Source of the DNA: Burkholderia cepacia ATCC 25416
Lineage (GTDB): Bacteria > Pseudomonadota > Gammaproteobacteria > Burkholderiales > Burkholderiaceae
Length of the DNA stretch: 64,000 nucleotides
Reading direction: 5' to 3'
NCBI RefSeq assembly: GCF_001411495.1
Contig: NZ_CP012981.1
Location: forward strand, 2,356,001 to 2,420,000
Below are positions 38,203 to 47,517 of the stretch, piece after piece. Position 1 is the first letter of the stretch; every line of letters starts with the position of its first letter. The position numbers and the translations under genes are program-made. Under the pieces are notes generated by a model. That model was not told the origin of the DNA. It did not search any database and worked only from the letters and a program-made list of their open reading frames with translations.

Positions 38203-38757
38203 ATGAGCTCATTTCCCGTTCTCATCCTGCCGGGTTACGCCAATTCGGGCCCGCTTCACTGGCAGAGCCGCTGGGAGCGTGCCGATGCACGTTTCTCGCG
38301 CGTCGCGATGCCCGACTGGGACCGTGCGTTCCGCAACGGCTGGTGTCTCGCGCTCGATCGCGCGGTCGAAGCCGCGCCCGGGCCGGTGCTGATCGCCGGC
38401 CACAGTCTCGGCACGCTCACCACCGCGTGGTGGGCGACCCGCTATGCGCGCCCGGCCGCGCTCGCGAAGGTGCGCGGCGCGCTGCTCGTCGCGCTGCCCG
38501 ACCCGGGCGGCCCCGCGTTTCCGGCCGATGCGCACGGCTTCGGGCCCGTGCCGCTCGAACGGCTGCCGTTTCCGACCTGCGTCGTCGCCAGCAGCGACGA
38601 TCCGTACGGCTCGCTTGCGTTCGCGCGCGGTTGCGCGAACGCATGGGGCAGCGCTTTCCACGATATCGGCCCGCGCGGCCACATCAATGCGGACAGCGGG
38701 CTCGGCGACTGGCCCGAGGCGCGCGGCTGGCTCGACGCGCTCGCCCGCCGCGGCTGA
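38203..38757 (+). CDS. RBBP9/YdeN-type alpha/beta hydrolase
   Basis: 184 aa. Serine elbow GHSLGT near residue 66, and the RBBP9 His in the GHINADSG segment at the C-terminus. The compact fold and LPGY opening suit the family of small serine hydrolases. The substrate is unknown. Convergent with the CoA-transferase gene. Confidence 0.85.
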   Translation: MSSFPVLILPGYANSGPLHWQSRWERADARFSRVAMPDWDRAFRNGWCLALDRAVEAAPGPVLIAGHSLGTLTTAWWATRYARPAALAKVRGALLVALPDPGGPAFPADAHGFGPVPLERLPFPTCVVASSDDPYGSLAFARGCANAWGSAFHDIGPRGHINADSGLGDWPEARGWLDALARRG

Positions 38758-38822
38758 CGGCGCGCGGCGGGGCGGCGGCGGCCGCCGCCTGCCCGCCGGC
38801 ACCCGCGCCGGGCGCCGTGCCC

Positions 38823-38858
38823 GGATCGCCTCTCGGATCGCCTCTCAGATCGCCTGTT
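38823..38858. repeat. 12-base tandem repeat at the end of the CoA-transferase gene
   Basis: Two exact GGATCGCCTCTC units (38823-38846) and a third diverged unit, AGATCGCCTGTT (38847-38858), spanning the CoA-transferase stop. It looks like slippage duplication of the last codons. Confidence 0.55.
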
Positions 38859-40065
38859 TAGCGCGCAGCCGGGCGATCTTCGCGTCGTCGTAGCCGAGCA
38901 TGTCGCGCAGCACGTCGTCGGTCTGTGCGCCGAGCAGCGGCGGGGCGGTACGCGCGTCGGGCGGCGTCACGCTCATCCGGATCGGGTTGCGCACGAGCTT
39001 CGCGTCCGCGCCGCTCGGATGCGGCAGCGACACCTGCATGCCGCGCGCGACGACCTGCTCGTTGTCGAACACCTCGTCGAGATCGTTGATCGGCCCGCAC
39101 GGCACGCCGGCCGCTTCGAGCGCGTCGATCCAGTCGGCCTTGCCGCGCGCCTTCACCATGTCCGCGAGGATCGGCACCAGCGTGTCGCGGTGGCGCACGC
39201 GCGACGGATTCGTCGCGAAGCGCTCGTCGTCGGCCAGCTCGGGCCGGCCGCCCGCCTCGACGAACTTGCGGAACTGCCCGTCGTTGCCGACCGCGACGAT
39301 GATCCACCCGTCGCTCGTCTGGAACGTCTGGTACGGCACGATGTTCGGATGCGCGTTGCCCCAGCGCACCGGCGGCTTGCCGCTCGCGAGGAAGTTGGTG
39401 TTCATGTTCGCGAGCAGCGCGACCTGCACGTCGAGCAGCGCCATGTCGATGTACTGGCCTTCGCCCGTCCGGTCGCGGTGGGTGAGGGCGGCGAGCACCG
39501 CGATCGTCGAGTAGAGGCCGGTCGCGAGGTCGGCGATCGCGACGCCGGCCTTCTGCGGGCCGCCGCCCGGCTCGCCGTCGCGCTCGCCGGTGATGCTCAT
39601 GAAGCCGCCGATCCCCTGGACGATGAAGTCGTAGCCGGCACGATGCGCGTACGGGCCCGTCTGGCCAAAGCCGGTGACCGAGCAGTAGACGAGGTCGGGC
39701 TTCACCGCGCGCAGCGATTCGTAATCGAGCCCGTATTTCTTCAACTGGCCGACCTTGTAGTTCTCGAGCACGACGTCGCTTTGCGCGGCGAGTTCGCGCA
39801 CGATCTGCTGGCCCTCGGGTGTGGCGATGTCGACCGTCACCGAGCGCTTGTTGCGGTTCGCCGCCAGGTAGTACGCGGCCTCGGCGGTATCCGCGCCGTC
39901 CGCGTCCTTCAGGTACGGCGGCCCCCAGTGGCGCGTGTCGTCGCCGGCGCCCGGGCGCTCGACCTTGATCACGTCCGCGCCGAAATCGGCAAGCGTCTGC
40001 GCGCACCACGGGCCCGCGAGCACGCGGGTGAGGTCCAGCACGCGGATATGGCTCAGGGCACCCAT
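38845..40065 (-). CDS. Class III CoA-transferase (CaiB/BaiF family)
   Basis: 406 aa from ATG 40065; an ATG at 40086 would add seven residues and contains the AGGAG that serves the 40065 start. The CaiB/BaiF fold is shown by [18 protein letters not shown] at the N-terminus, and the catalytic Asp of MALLDVQVA. It transfers CoA between acids such as formate, oxalate or dicarboxylates; the exact acid cannot be read from the sequence. Divergent from alaS. Confidence 0.88.
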   Translation of the reverse strand: MGALSHIRVLDLTRVLAGPWCAQTLADFGADVIKVERPGAGDDTRHWGPPYLKDADGADTAEAAYYLAANRNKRSVTVDIATPEGQQIVRELAAQSDVVLENYKVGQLKKYGLDYESLRAVKPDLVYCSVTGFGQTGPYAHRAGYDFIVQGIGGFMSITGERDGEPGGGPQKAGVAIADLATGLYSTIAVLAALTHRDRTGEGQYIDMALLDVQVALLANMNTNFLASGKPPVRWGNAHPNIVPYQTFQTSDGWIIVAVGNDGQFRKFVEAGGRPELADDERFATNPSRVRHRDTLVPILADMVKARGKADWIDALEAAGVPCGPINDLDEVFDNEQVVARGMQVSLPHPSGADAKLVRNPIRMSVTPPDARTAPPLLGAQTDDVLRDMLGYDDAKIARLRAKQAI

Positions 40066-40140
40066 CGTCGAATCGTCTCCTTTCATGGCTGGCCTTGGCG
40101 GGCAAGGCGAATTGGCATGCCGAGCATCTTAAGGCGAATC

Positions 40141-40178
40141 GGCCATCCGGGTGGCCCAGCCGGGCCGTCCGGATGGCC
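40141..40178. promoter_or_regulatory. Long two-level palindrome upstream of alaS
   Basis: Outer arms GGCCATCCGG (40141-40150) and CCGGATGGCC (40169-40178), inner arms GGCCC/GGGCC (40153-40157, 40162-40166). It lies about 45 bases before the alaS -10 and could be a regulatory site or a cruciform-forming extragenic palindrome. Confidence 0.4.
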
Positions 40179-40223
40179 GAGCCGCTTTGCCGGCGCTTTG
40201 CCCGGAAGCCGGCCCCGATCCCG

Positions 40224-40229
40224 TATAAT
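40224..40229 (+). promoter_or_regulatory. alaS -10 box TATAAT
   Basis: Perfect consensus TATAAT, 86 bases before the alaS ATG. The only TTG-type -35 (TTGCCC 40198-40203) is 20 bases upstream, a long spacer. Confidence 0.55.
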
Positions 40230-40314
40230 CGACCGTTTCCGAATCCATGCCGCCGCGCGCCGCCCAAGGGCGCCGGCGTTTGAAGCCGTCTTTGCCAGAC
40301 TGTCCCCGCACGCC

Positions 40315-42939
40315 ATGAAAGCTGCCGAAATCCGCGAGAAATTTCTCAAATTCTTCGAATCGAAGGGCCACACGATCGTCCGCTCGTCGAGCCTCGTGCC
40401 CGGTAACGACCCCACGCTGATGTTCACGAACTCGGGCATGGTCCAGTTCAAGGACGTGTTCCTCGGCACGGACCCGCGTCCGTACTCGCGCGCCACGACG
40501 GCGCAGCGCAGCGTGCGCGCGGGCGGCAAGCACAACGACCTCGAGAACGTCGGCTACACGGCGCGCCACCACACGTTCTTCGAGATGCTCGGCAACTTCT
40601 CGTTCGGCGACTACTTCAAGCACGACGCGATCAAGTTCGCGTGGGAACTGCTGACCACGGTGTACCAGCTGCCGAAGGACAAGCTGTGGGTCACCGTGTA
40701 CCAGGAAGACGACGAAGCCTACGACATCTGGGCGAAGGAAGTCGGCGTGCCGACCGAGCGCATCATCCGCATCGGCGACAACAAGGGCGCGCGCTACGCG
40801 TCGGACAACTTCTGGACGATGGGCGACACCGGCCCGTGCGGCCCGTGTACCGAAATCTTCTACGACCACGGCCCGGACGTGTGGGGTGGCCCGCCGGGGT
40901 CGCCTGAAGAAGACGGCGACCGCTACATCGAGATCTGGAACCTCGTGTTCATGCAGTTCAACCGCGACGCGCAGGGCAACATGACGCGCCTGCCGAAGCA
41001 GTCGGTCGACACCGGCATGGGCCTCGAGCGTCTCGCCGCGGTGCTGCAGCACGTGCACAGCAACTACGAGATCGACCTGTTCCAGAACCTGATCAAGGCC
41101 GCCGCGCGCGTGACCGAGATCAGCGACCTCACGAACAACTCGCTGAAGGTGATCGCCGATCACATCCGCGCATGCTCGTTCCTGATCGTCGACGGCGTGA
41201 TTCCCGGCAACGAAGGCCGCGGCTACGTGCTGCGCCGGATCGTGCGCCGCGCGATCCGCCACGGCTACAAGCTCGGCCGCAAGGGCGCGTTCTTCCACAA
41301 GCTGGTGGCCGACCTCGTCGCCGAGATGGGCGTCGCGTATCCGGAGCTGAAGGAAGCCGAGCAGCGCGTGACCGACGTGCTGCGCCAGGAAGAAGAGCGC
41401 TTCTTCGAGACGATCGAGCACGGCATGTCGATCCTCGAGGCCGCGCTGGCCGACGTCGAGGCAAAGGGCGGCAAGGTGCTCGACGGCGAGCTCGCATTCA
41501 AGCTGCACGACACCTACGGCTTCCCGCTCGACCTCACGGCCGACGTGTGCCGCGAGCGCGGGATGACGGTCGACGAGCCGGCATTCGACGACGCGATGGC
41601 GCGCCAGCGCGAGCAGGCGCGCGCGGCCGGCAAGTTCAAGGCCACGCAGGGCCTCGAATACACGGGCGCGAAGACCACGTTCCACGGTTACGAGGAAATC
41701 GCGTTCGACGACGCGAAGGTCGTCGCGCTGTACGTCGACGGTTCGTCGGTCAACGAAGCGAAGACCGGCCAGGACGCGGTCGTCGTGCTCGACCACACGC
41801 CGTTCTATGCGGAATCGGGCGGCCAGGTCGGCGACCAGGGCGTGCTCGCGAACGCCGCGACGCGCTTCGCGGTGGCCGATACGCTGAAGGTGCAGGCCGA
41901 CGTGATCGGCCATCACGGCACGCTGGAGCAGGGCACGCTGAAGGTCGGCGACGTGCTGCGCGCGGAGATCGACGCGCACCGTCGTGCACGCACGCAGCGC
42001 AACCACTCGGCCACCCACCTGATGCACAAGGCGCTGCGCGAAGTGCTCGGCGCGCACGTGCAGCAGAAGGGTTCGCTGGTCGACGCGGAAAAGACCCGTT
42101 TCGACTTCGCGCACAACGCACCGATGACCGACGACGAAATCCGTCGCGTCGAGCAGATCGTCAACAACGAAATCCTGGCCAACGCGCCGGGCATCGTGCG
42201 CGTGATGCCGTACGACGAAGCCGTGAAGGGCGGCGCGATGGCGCTGTTCGGCGAGAAGTACGGCGATGAAGTGCGCGTGCTCGACCTCGGCTTCTCGCGC
42301 GAACTGTGCGGCGGCACGCACGTGAGCCGCAGCGGCGACATCGGCTTCTTCAAGATCGTCGTCGAAGGCGGCGTCGCGGCCGGCATTCGCCGCGTCGAGG
42401 CGATCACCGGCGACAACGCGCTGCGCTACGTGCAGGAGCTCGACGCGCGTGTGAACGAAGCGGCAGCGGCGCTGAAGGCGCAGCCGTCGGAACTCACGCA
42501 GCGTATCGCGCAGGTGCAGGACCAGGTGAAGTCGCTCGAGAAGGAGCTGGGCGCGCTGAAGTCGAAGCTCGCGTCGAGCCAGGGCGACGAGCTCGCGCAG
42601 CAGGCCGTCGAAATCGGCGGCGTGTACGTGCTGGCGGCGACGCTCGACGGCGCGGACGCGAAGACGCTGCGCGAAACGGTCGACAAGCTGAAGGACAAGC
42701 TGAAGAGCGCGGCGATCGTGCTGGCGGCCGTCGAAGGCGGCAAGGTCAGCCTGATCGCCGGCGTCACGCCGGATGCGAGCAAGAAGGTCAAGGCCGGCGA
42801 GCTCGTGAACTTCGTCGCGCAACAGGTCGGCGGCAAGGGCGGCGGCCGCCCGGACATGGCGCAGGCAGGCGGCACCGAGCCGGCGAACCTGCCCGGCGCG
42901 CTGGCGGGCGTGAAGGGCTGGGTCGAAGAGCGGCTCTGA
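40315..42939 (+). CDS. alaS: Alanyl-tRNA synthetase
   Basis: 874 aa, ATG 40315. Class II catalytic core at the N-terminus ([25 protein letters not shown]), editing-domain metal residues in HSATHLMH and CGGTH, and a C-terminal oligomerisation region with coiled coil around residues 700-760 ([17 protein letters not shown]). It charges tRNA-Ala and edits mischarged Ser and Gly. Bidirectional terminator after it. Confidence 0.97.
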   Translation: MKAAEIREKFLKFFESKGHTIVRSSSLVPGNDPTLMFTNSGMVQFKDVFLGTDPRPYSRATTAQRSVRAGGKHNDLENVGYTARHHTFFEMLGNFSFGDYFKHDAIKFAWELLTTVYQLPKDKLWVTVYQEDDEAYDIWAKEVGVPTERIIRIGDNKGARYASDNFWTMGDTGPCGPCTEIFYDHGPDVWGGPPGSPEEDGDRYIEIWNLVFMQFNRDAQGNMTRLPKQSVDTGMGLERLAAVLQHVHSNYEIDLFQNLIKAAARVTEISDLTNNSLKVIADHIRACSFLIVDGVIPGNEGRGYVLRRIVRRAIRHGYKLGRKGAFFHKLVADLVAEMGVAYPELKEAEQRVTDVLRQEEERFFETIEHGMSILEAALADVEAKGGKVLDGELAFKLHDTYGFPLDLTADVCRERGMTVDEPAFDDAMARQREQARAAGKFKATQGLEYTGAKTTFHGYEEIAFDDAKVVALYVDGSSVNEAKTGQDAVVVLDHTPFYAESGGQVGDQGVLANAATRFAVADTLKVQADVIGHHGTLEQGTLKVGDVLRAEIDAHRRARTQRNHSATHLMHKALREVLGAHVQQKGSLVDAEKTRFDFAHNAPMTDDEIRRVEQIVNNEILANAPGIVRVMPYDEAVKGGAMALFGEKYGDEVRVLDLGFSRELCGGTHVSRSGDIGFFKIVVEGGVAAGIRRVEAITGDNALRYVQELDARVNEAAAALKAQPSELTQRIAQVQDQVKSLEKELGALKSKLASSQGDELAQQAVEIGGVYVLAATLDGADAKTLRETVDKLKDKLKSAAIVLAAVEGGKVSLIAGVTPDASKKVKAGELVNFVAQQVGGKGGGRPDMAQAGGTEPANLPGALAGVKGWVEERL

Positions 42940-42991
42940 TCGTCACGACCGATGCGATGCCGTCTCGTTGAAGGCGGCATCGCTCGACATG

Positions 42992-43033
42992 AAAAACGGC
43001 CCGACCGGTTGATACCGGTCGGGCCGTTTTTTT
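42992..43033. terminator. Strong bidirectional terminator between alaS and a LysR gene
   Basis: AAAAACGGCCCGACCGG (42992-43008), loop TTGATA, then CCGGTCGGGCCGTTTTTTT (43015-43033): a 12-base GC-rich stem extended by A:T pairs, with T-runs on both strands. Confidence 0.9.
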
Positions 43034-43061
43034 GTGCGCGGCGGAAGCGGGGGCCGGCGGT

Positions 43062-43976
43062 TCAGACCGGCACGGCCACCGGCGGCTTCGCCGCGCCATC
43101 CGGCTGCCGTGCGGCTTCGGTGAGCGCATCGCGCAACGCGGCCAACGCCGCCGACGCATAACCCTGCCGCCACGCGAGCAGCGTGTCGATGCCCTCCAGC
43201 TCGGGGATCACGTGCGCGGCGATGTTGCCGGTCTCGGGCTGCAGGTCGAGCACCGAACGCGGCGCGACCGCGACGCCGGCACCTGCCGCGACACACGCGA
43301 CGATCGCGTGATACGAGCCGAGTTCGAGCACGCGCGCCGGCTTGACGCCGTGCGCCGCGTACCACTGTTCGACGTACTTGCGATACGTGCAGCCGCGCTC
43401 GAATGCGATCAGCGTCGGCAGGATCACGTCGCGCGGCGTGCGCACCGGCGGATGGCCGCGCGGCGTGAGCAGCACCAGATCCTCGCGGAAGACCGGCACG
43501 GTCTCGAATGTGTCGGGCAGCGTGTCGGGTGCCGGCGGGCGCGCGAACAGCGCGGCGTCGATCTCGAAGTCGCGCACGCGCTCGATCAGCCAGCCCGTCG
43601 TGCCCGTCACCAGTTCGAGCGACACGTCGGGCCACGCGTGGTGATAGCGCGCGAGCACGGTCGGCAGCCGGCTCGCGGCCGTGCTCTCCATCGTGCCGAG
43701 CCGCAGCCGCCCGCGCGGCGTGTCCTCGCGCACCGCGTCGCGCGCCTCGTCGGCGAGCGCGAGCAGGCGCTCCGCATACGGCAGCAGCGTGTGCCCGGCC
43801 GGCGTCAGCACGAGCCGGCGGCCGTCGCGCACGAACAGCGCCGCGCCGAGTTCCTCCTCGAGCTGCTTGATGCGCGTCGTGACGTTCGACTGCACGCGAT
43901 TGAGCTTGGCCGCCGCGCGCGTCACGCCGTTCTCGCGCACCACGGCCCGGAATATCGCCAGCGCCGCCAGATCCAT
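43062..43976 (-). CDS. LysR-family transcriptional regulator
   Basis: 304 aa. N-terminal winged helix-turn-helix (GVTRAAAKLNRVQSNVTTRI, about 17-36), then an effector-binding domain. It is divergent from a YbfB/YjiJ-type MFS transporter, 124 bases away, which it probably controls; dyads lie in the gap. Confidence 0.93.
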   Translation of the reverse strand: MDLAALAIFRAVVRENGVTRAAAKLNRVQSNVTTRIKQLEEELGAALFVRDGRRLVLTPAGHTLLPYAERLLALADEARDAVREDTPRGRLRLGTMESTAASRLPTVLARYHHAWPDVSLELVTGTTGWLIERVRDFEIDAALFARPPAPDTLPDTFETVPVFREDLVLLTPRGHPPVRTPRDVILPTLIAFERGCTYRKYVEQWYAAHGVKPARVLELGSYHAIVACVAAGAGVAVAPRSVLDLQPETGNIAAHVIPELEGIDTLLAWRQGYASAALAALRDALTEAARQPDGAAKPPVAVPV

Positions 43977-43991
43977 GATTCTCTCCGAGCG

Positions 43992-44025
43992 ATGAATGGA
44001 TTCTCAATTATTCATTTTTCGAGAA
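43992..44025. promoter_or_regulatory. Two overlapping dyads in the LysR/MFS intergenic region
   Basis: ATGAAT (43992-43997) pairs with ATTCAT (44010-44015), and TTCTC (44001-44005) with GAGAA (44021-44025), in an AT-rich stretch. This is the expected place for a LysR-type operator. Confidence 0.45.
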
Positions 44026-44100
44026 CGTTTGGTCAAGCTACGATGGAAACGTTCCGATTTCCGATCCAGCCGGCGCGTTTCGCGCGCGGCCCATGCCGCC

Positions 44101-45348
44101 ATGTCCCGTTCCGATGCCCCGAGCGCCGCCGCCGGCGTACACCTGCCCGATGATGCCGACGCCGACCGCCGCGCCCGCGCGGCCGCGCTCGCCTGCATGA
44201 TCGGGCTCGCGGTCGCGCTCGGCGTCGGCCGCTTCGCGTTCACGCCGCTGCTGCCGCTGATGCTCGCCGACGGCTCGATCAGTCTGAAGGCCGGCAGTTG
44301 GCTCGCGTCGGCGAACTACGCGGGCTATTTCGTTGGTGCGGTCAGCTGCGCGGCGGTGCGCGCCGCGCCCGCACGGATGGTGCGCATCGGGCTTGCCGCC
44401 ACCGTGCTGCTGACCGCCGCGATGGGCGTCGGCCATCTGTTGCCGGCGTGGCTCGTGGTGCGCTTCGTCGCGGGCGTCGTCAGCGCCTGGACGTTCGTGT
44501 TCGTGTCGCAATGGGGGCTGCGGCGGCTGGCCGAACTGCACGCGCCCGAGTGGAGCGGGGTGATCTATGCGGGACCCGGCGTGGGCATCGTGGTGACGGG
44601 GCTGATCGGCAGCGCGCTGGCCGGCCAGCGCGCGGCGCCCGGCTGGCTCGGTTTCGCGGCGCTGTCGGCCGTGCTGTCGATCGCGATCTGGCGCACGTTC
44701 GGCCGTGCGCCGGTGTCGGCAGCCGTGCCGACGGCCGAGCCTGCCCGGCATGCGGCGATGGTCGCGGCACCGGACGACGCGCGGCGCCATCGGGTCGACG
44801 CCGCGTGGCTCGTCGTGCTGTACGGGATGCCGGGCTTCGGCTACATCATCACCGCGACGTTCCTGCCGGTGATCGCGCGTGCCGCGCTGCCGGCCGGCTC
44901 GCCGTGGCCCGACCTGTTCTGGCCGATGTTCGGCGCGGCGCTGATCGTCGGCGCGATCGCCGCTTCGCGATTGCCCGGCCACTGGGACAACCGGCTGCTG
45001 CTCGCCGCCGGCTGCGCGACTCAGGCGCTCGGAATCGCGGCGGGGATCGTGTGGCCGAACGCGGCCGGCTTCTCGGTCGGCAGCGCGCTGCTCGGCCTGC
45101 CGTTCACCGCGATCACGCTGTTCGCGATGCGCGAGGCGCGGCGGCTCCACGGAGAACGCGCGGCCGGGCTGATGGGTTATGCGACCGCGTCGTACGGGGT
45201 CGGGCAGATCCTGGGGCCGCTCGTCGCGGCGCCGCTGGTTGCGCGCTTCGGGTCGTTTTCTCCCGCGCTGTGGGTCGCGGTGGCCGCTCTGCTGCTGGGC
45301 GCCGCCGGCTTCGCGGCGACCGCCGCACGACGGCGCCTGCAACCCTGA
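44101..45348 (+). CDS. YbfB/YjiJ-family MFS transporter
   Basis: 415 aa from ATG 44101. Twelve hydrophobic segments fit MFS topology; the family's GVGRFAFTPLLPLML motif is at residues about 41-55. The frame is open upstream to 43996, but that part is not transporter-like. The start lacks a clear ribosome site. Substrate unknown; the divergent LysR gene suggests regulated export. Confidence 0.85.
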   Translation: MSRSDAPSAAAGVHLPDDADADRRARAAALACMIGLAVALGVGRFAFTPLLPLMLADGSISLKAGSWLASANYAGYFVGAVSCAAVRAAPARMVRIGLAATVLLTAAMGVGHLLPAWLVVRFVAGVVSAWTFVFVSQWGLRRLAELHAPEWSGVIYAGPGVGIVVTGLIGSALAGQRAAPGWLGFAALSAVLSIAIWRTFGRAPVSAAVPTAEPARHAAMVAAPDDARRHRVDAAWLVVLYGMPGFGYIITATFLPVIARAALPAGSPWPDLFWPMFGAALIVGAIAASRLPGHWDNRLLLAAGCATQALGIAAGIVWPNAAGFSVGSALLGLPFTAITLFAMREARRLHGERAAGLMGYATASYGVGQILGPLVAAPLVARFGSFSPALWVAVAALLLGAAGFAATAARRRLQP

Positions 45349-45469
45349 TGTCGGCGGGGCCGGATCGTCTGCGGCACAGGCAAACTCGCTAGAATGAAGC
45401 CTTTCCCGCGCCGAGCGGGTGCGCGGGCAGCCGGCTGGCGGCCGTCCGGCGCCCGCCAGATCCCCATCG

Positions 45470-46006
45470 ATGACCACCGCCGACTACCGCTTCTGCCCGC
45501 GCTGCGCGAGCCCGCTCACCGAGCGCGCCGATCCCGACCATGAAGGCGGCCGCGTCCGCCAGGCCTGTCCCGACGATGCATGCGGCTACGTGCACTGGAA
45601 CAACCCGCTGCCGGTGGTGGCCGCGATCGTCGAGCTCGACGGCAAGATCCTGCTCGCGCGCAACGCGGCCTGGCCCGAAGGCATGTTCGCGCTGATCACC
45701 GGCTTCCTCGAGAACGGCGAGACGCCCGAGGACGGCATCGCGCGCGAGGTGTTCGAGGAAACGGCTCTGAAGGCCGAGCACGTGTCGCTCGTCGGCGTCT
45801 ACGAATTCATCCGCAAGAACGAACTGATCATCGCGTACCACGTGCGCGCGTCGGGCACGGTCGCGCTGTCGCCGGAACTGCTCGAATACAAGCTCGTCGA
45901 TCCGCCGCTGCTGCGCCCGTGGCGCGCCGGCACGGGTGTCGCGCTCGCCGACTGGATGCGTGCGCGCGGCCTCGATTTCGAATTCGTCGACCGGCCGGGC
46001 CAGTGA
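45470..46006 (+). CDS. Zinc-ribbon Nudix hydrolase
   Basis: 178 aa. An N-terminal zinc ribbon (CPRC near residue 9, then CPDDAC near 33), followed by a Nudix box with G-x5-E-x7-REVFEE; the usual last Gly of the signature is Ala. NudC-like zinc-ribbon members act on NAD(H) or related diphosphates; the substrate here is uncertain. It begins a co-directional group leading to the thioesterase and ABC transporter. Confidence 0.87.
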   Translation: MTTADYRFCPRCASPLTERADPDHEGGRVRQACPDDACGYVHWNNPLPVVAAIVELDGKILLARNAAWPEGMFALITGFLENGETPEDGIAREVFEETALKAEHVSLVGVYEFIRKNELIIAYHVRASGTVALSPELLEYKLVDPPLLRPWRAGTGVALADWMRARGLDFEFVDRPGQ

Positions 46007-46136
46007 CGGGCCGGCCAGTCGGGTTGCAGCCGCCGTGCCGCGAGCGATCGCGGCGCCCGGCTTCTTGCCGGTGCGCCGTGTCATGCGGCCGCCGCGCTTC
46101 GTCCTCAGCGCTTTCATCGTCCTGACCGCCATCGCC

Positions 46137-46574
46137 ATGTCCGACAAGCCGCAACCGCGTCCGCGCGACGCCTATCGCCACTTCCTGCCGATCACGACCC
46201 GCTGGATGGACAACGACGTCTACGGGCACGTGAACAACGTCGTCTACTACAGCTACTTCGACACGGTCGTGAACGAATACCTGATCCGCGCCGGCGTGCT
46301 CGACGTCGAGCACGGGCAGACGATCGGCCTCGTGGTCGAGACGCAGTGCAACTACTTCGCGCCGCTGGTGTTTCCGCAGTCGGTCGACGCGGGCTTGCGG
46401 GTCGTGAAGCTCGGCACGTCGAGCGTGCGCTACGAGGTCGGGCTGTTCGCGCAGGGCGACGCGTCGCCCGCCGCACAGGGGCATTTCGTGCACGTGTACG
46501 TCGATCGCGGCACGCGCCGCCCGGTGCCGCTGCCCGACGCGCTGCGCGCCGCGCTCGAGCCGCTCGCGGCCTGA
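46137..46574 (+). CDS. Acyl-CoA thioesterase (hotdog fold, YbgC/FadM type)
   Basis: 145 aa from ATG 46137. The frame is open upstream but that part is not conserved-looking. The catalytic signature is clear: WMDNDVYGHVNNVVYYSYFD, with the active Asp of hotdog 4-hydroxybenzoyl-CoA-like thioesterases. It probably cleaves acyl-CoA. The ABC permease starts 7 bases after its stop. Confidence 0.87.
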   Translation: MSDKPQPRPRDAYRHFLPITTRWMDNDVYGHVNNVVYYSYFDTVVNEYLIRAGVLDVEHGQTIGLVVETQCNYFAPLVFPQSVDAGLRVVKLGTSSVRYEVGLFAQGDASPAAQGHFVHVYVDRGTRRPVPLPDALRAALEPLAA

Positions 46575-46581
46575 CCTCGCG

Positions 46582-47517
46582 GTGCACGCATTCGCGCTCC
46601 AGGCCTTCAACGGCCTCAGCTACGGCTTGCTGCTGTTCATGCTGTCGGCCGGCCTCACGCTGATCTTCAGCGTGCAGGGCGTGCTCAACTTCGCACACGC
46701 GAGCTTCTACATGCTCGGCGCGTATGTCGGCTACAGCATCGCGGCCCGCGCGGGCTTCTGGCCCGCGCTGGTTCTCGCGCCGCTCGCGGTCGGGCTGCTC
46801 GGCGCCGGCTGCGAACGCACGCTGCTGCGCCGGGTCCAGGCGCGCGGCCATACGAGCGAACTGCTGCTGACCTTCGGGCTCGCGTACCTGATCGGCGAGG
46901 GCGCGAAACTCGTGTGGGGCCTGGCGCCGCTGCCGGCCCCCGTGCCGGCGCTGTTCGACGGCGCGCCCGCGACCGTCTTCGACCTCGCGCTGCCGCGCTA
47001 CCGGCTGTTCATGATGGGAATGTCCGCGGCGATGCTCGTCGCGCTCGGCGCGTTGTTGCGCACGTCGCGCATCGGGCTCGTGGTGCGCGCGGCACTCACG
47101 CACCGGGCGGCCGTCGAGGCGCTCGGCTACGACGTGCCGCGTGTGATGACGGCGCTGTTCGGCGCGGGCACCGCGCTGGCCGCGCTGGCCGGCGTGATCG
47201 GCGCGCCGCTCGCGGTGATCGAACCCGCGCTGGCCGAAACCGTCGGTTCGGTCGTGTTCGCGGTCGTCGTGATCGGCGGGCTCGGTTCGCTCGGCGGCGC
47301 GTTCGCGGCGTCGCTCGCCGTCGGTTGCGCGCAGACCTTCGCGGCCGCGAGCGATACGTCGCTGCGCGACCTCGCGTCATGGGCCGGCATCGCGCTGCCC
47401 GACAGCGTGGCCACGGTATCGATCGCGCAGCTCGCGCCGCTGGTGCCGTACCTGCTGCTCGTCGCGGTGCTGGTCGCGCGGCCGCGCGGGCTGTTCGGCG
47501 AGCGCGCCGATGCGTAG
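46582..47517 (+). CDS. LivH-type ABC transporter permease
   Basis: 311 aa from GTG 46582. About eight hydrophobic segments, with the family's FNGLSYGLLLFMLSAGLTLIF start and the EAA-like cytoplasmic loop (GGLGSLGGAF). It belongs to the branched-chain amino acid/urea-type permeases, so the substrate may be an amino acid or organic acid. The end overlaps the next permease gene by 8 bases. Confidence 0.87.
   Translation: MHAFALQAFNGLSYGLLLFMLSAGLTLIFSVQGVLNFAHASFYMLGAYVGYSIAARAGFWPALVLAPLAVGLLGAGCERTLLRRVQARGHTSELLLTFGLAYLIGEGAKLVWGLAPLPAPVPALFDGAPATVFDLALPRYRLFMMGMSAAMLVALGALLRTSRIGLVVRAALTHRAAVEALGYDVPRVMTALFGAGTALAALAGVIGAPLAVIEPALAETVGSVVFAVVVIGGLGSLGGAFAASLAVGCAQTFAAASDTSLRDLASWAGIALPDSVATVSIAQLAPLVPYLLLVAVLVARPRGLFGERADA

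Noticed and set aside
40129..42822. Long minus-strand frame opposite alaS
   Set aside because: Shadow of alaS; no recognisable protein features.
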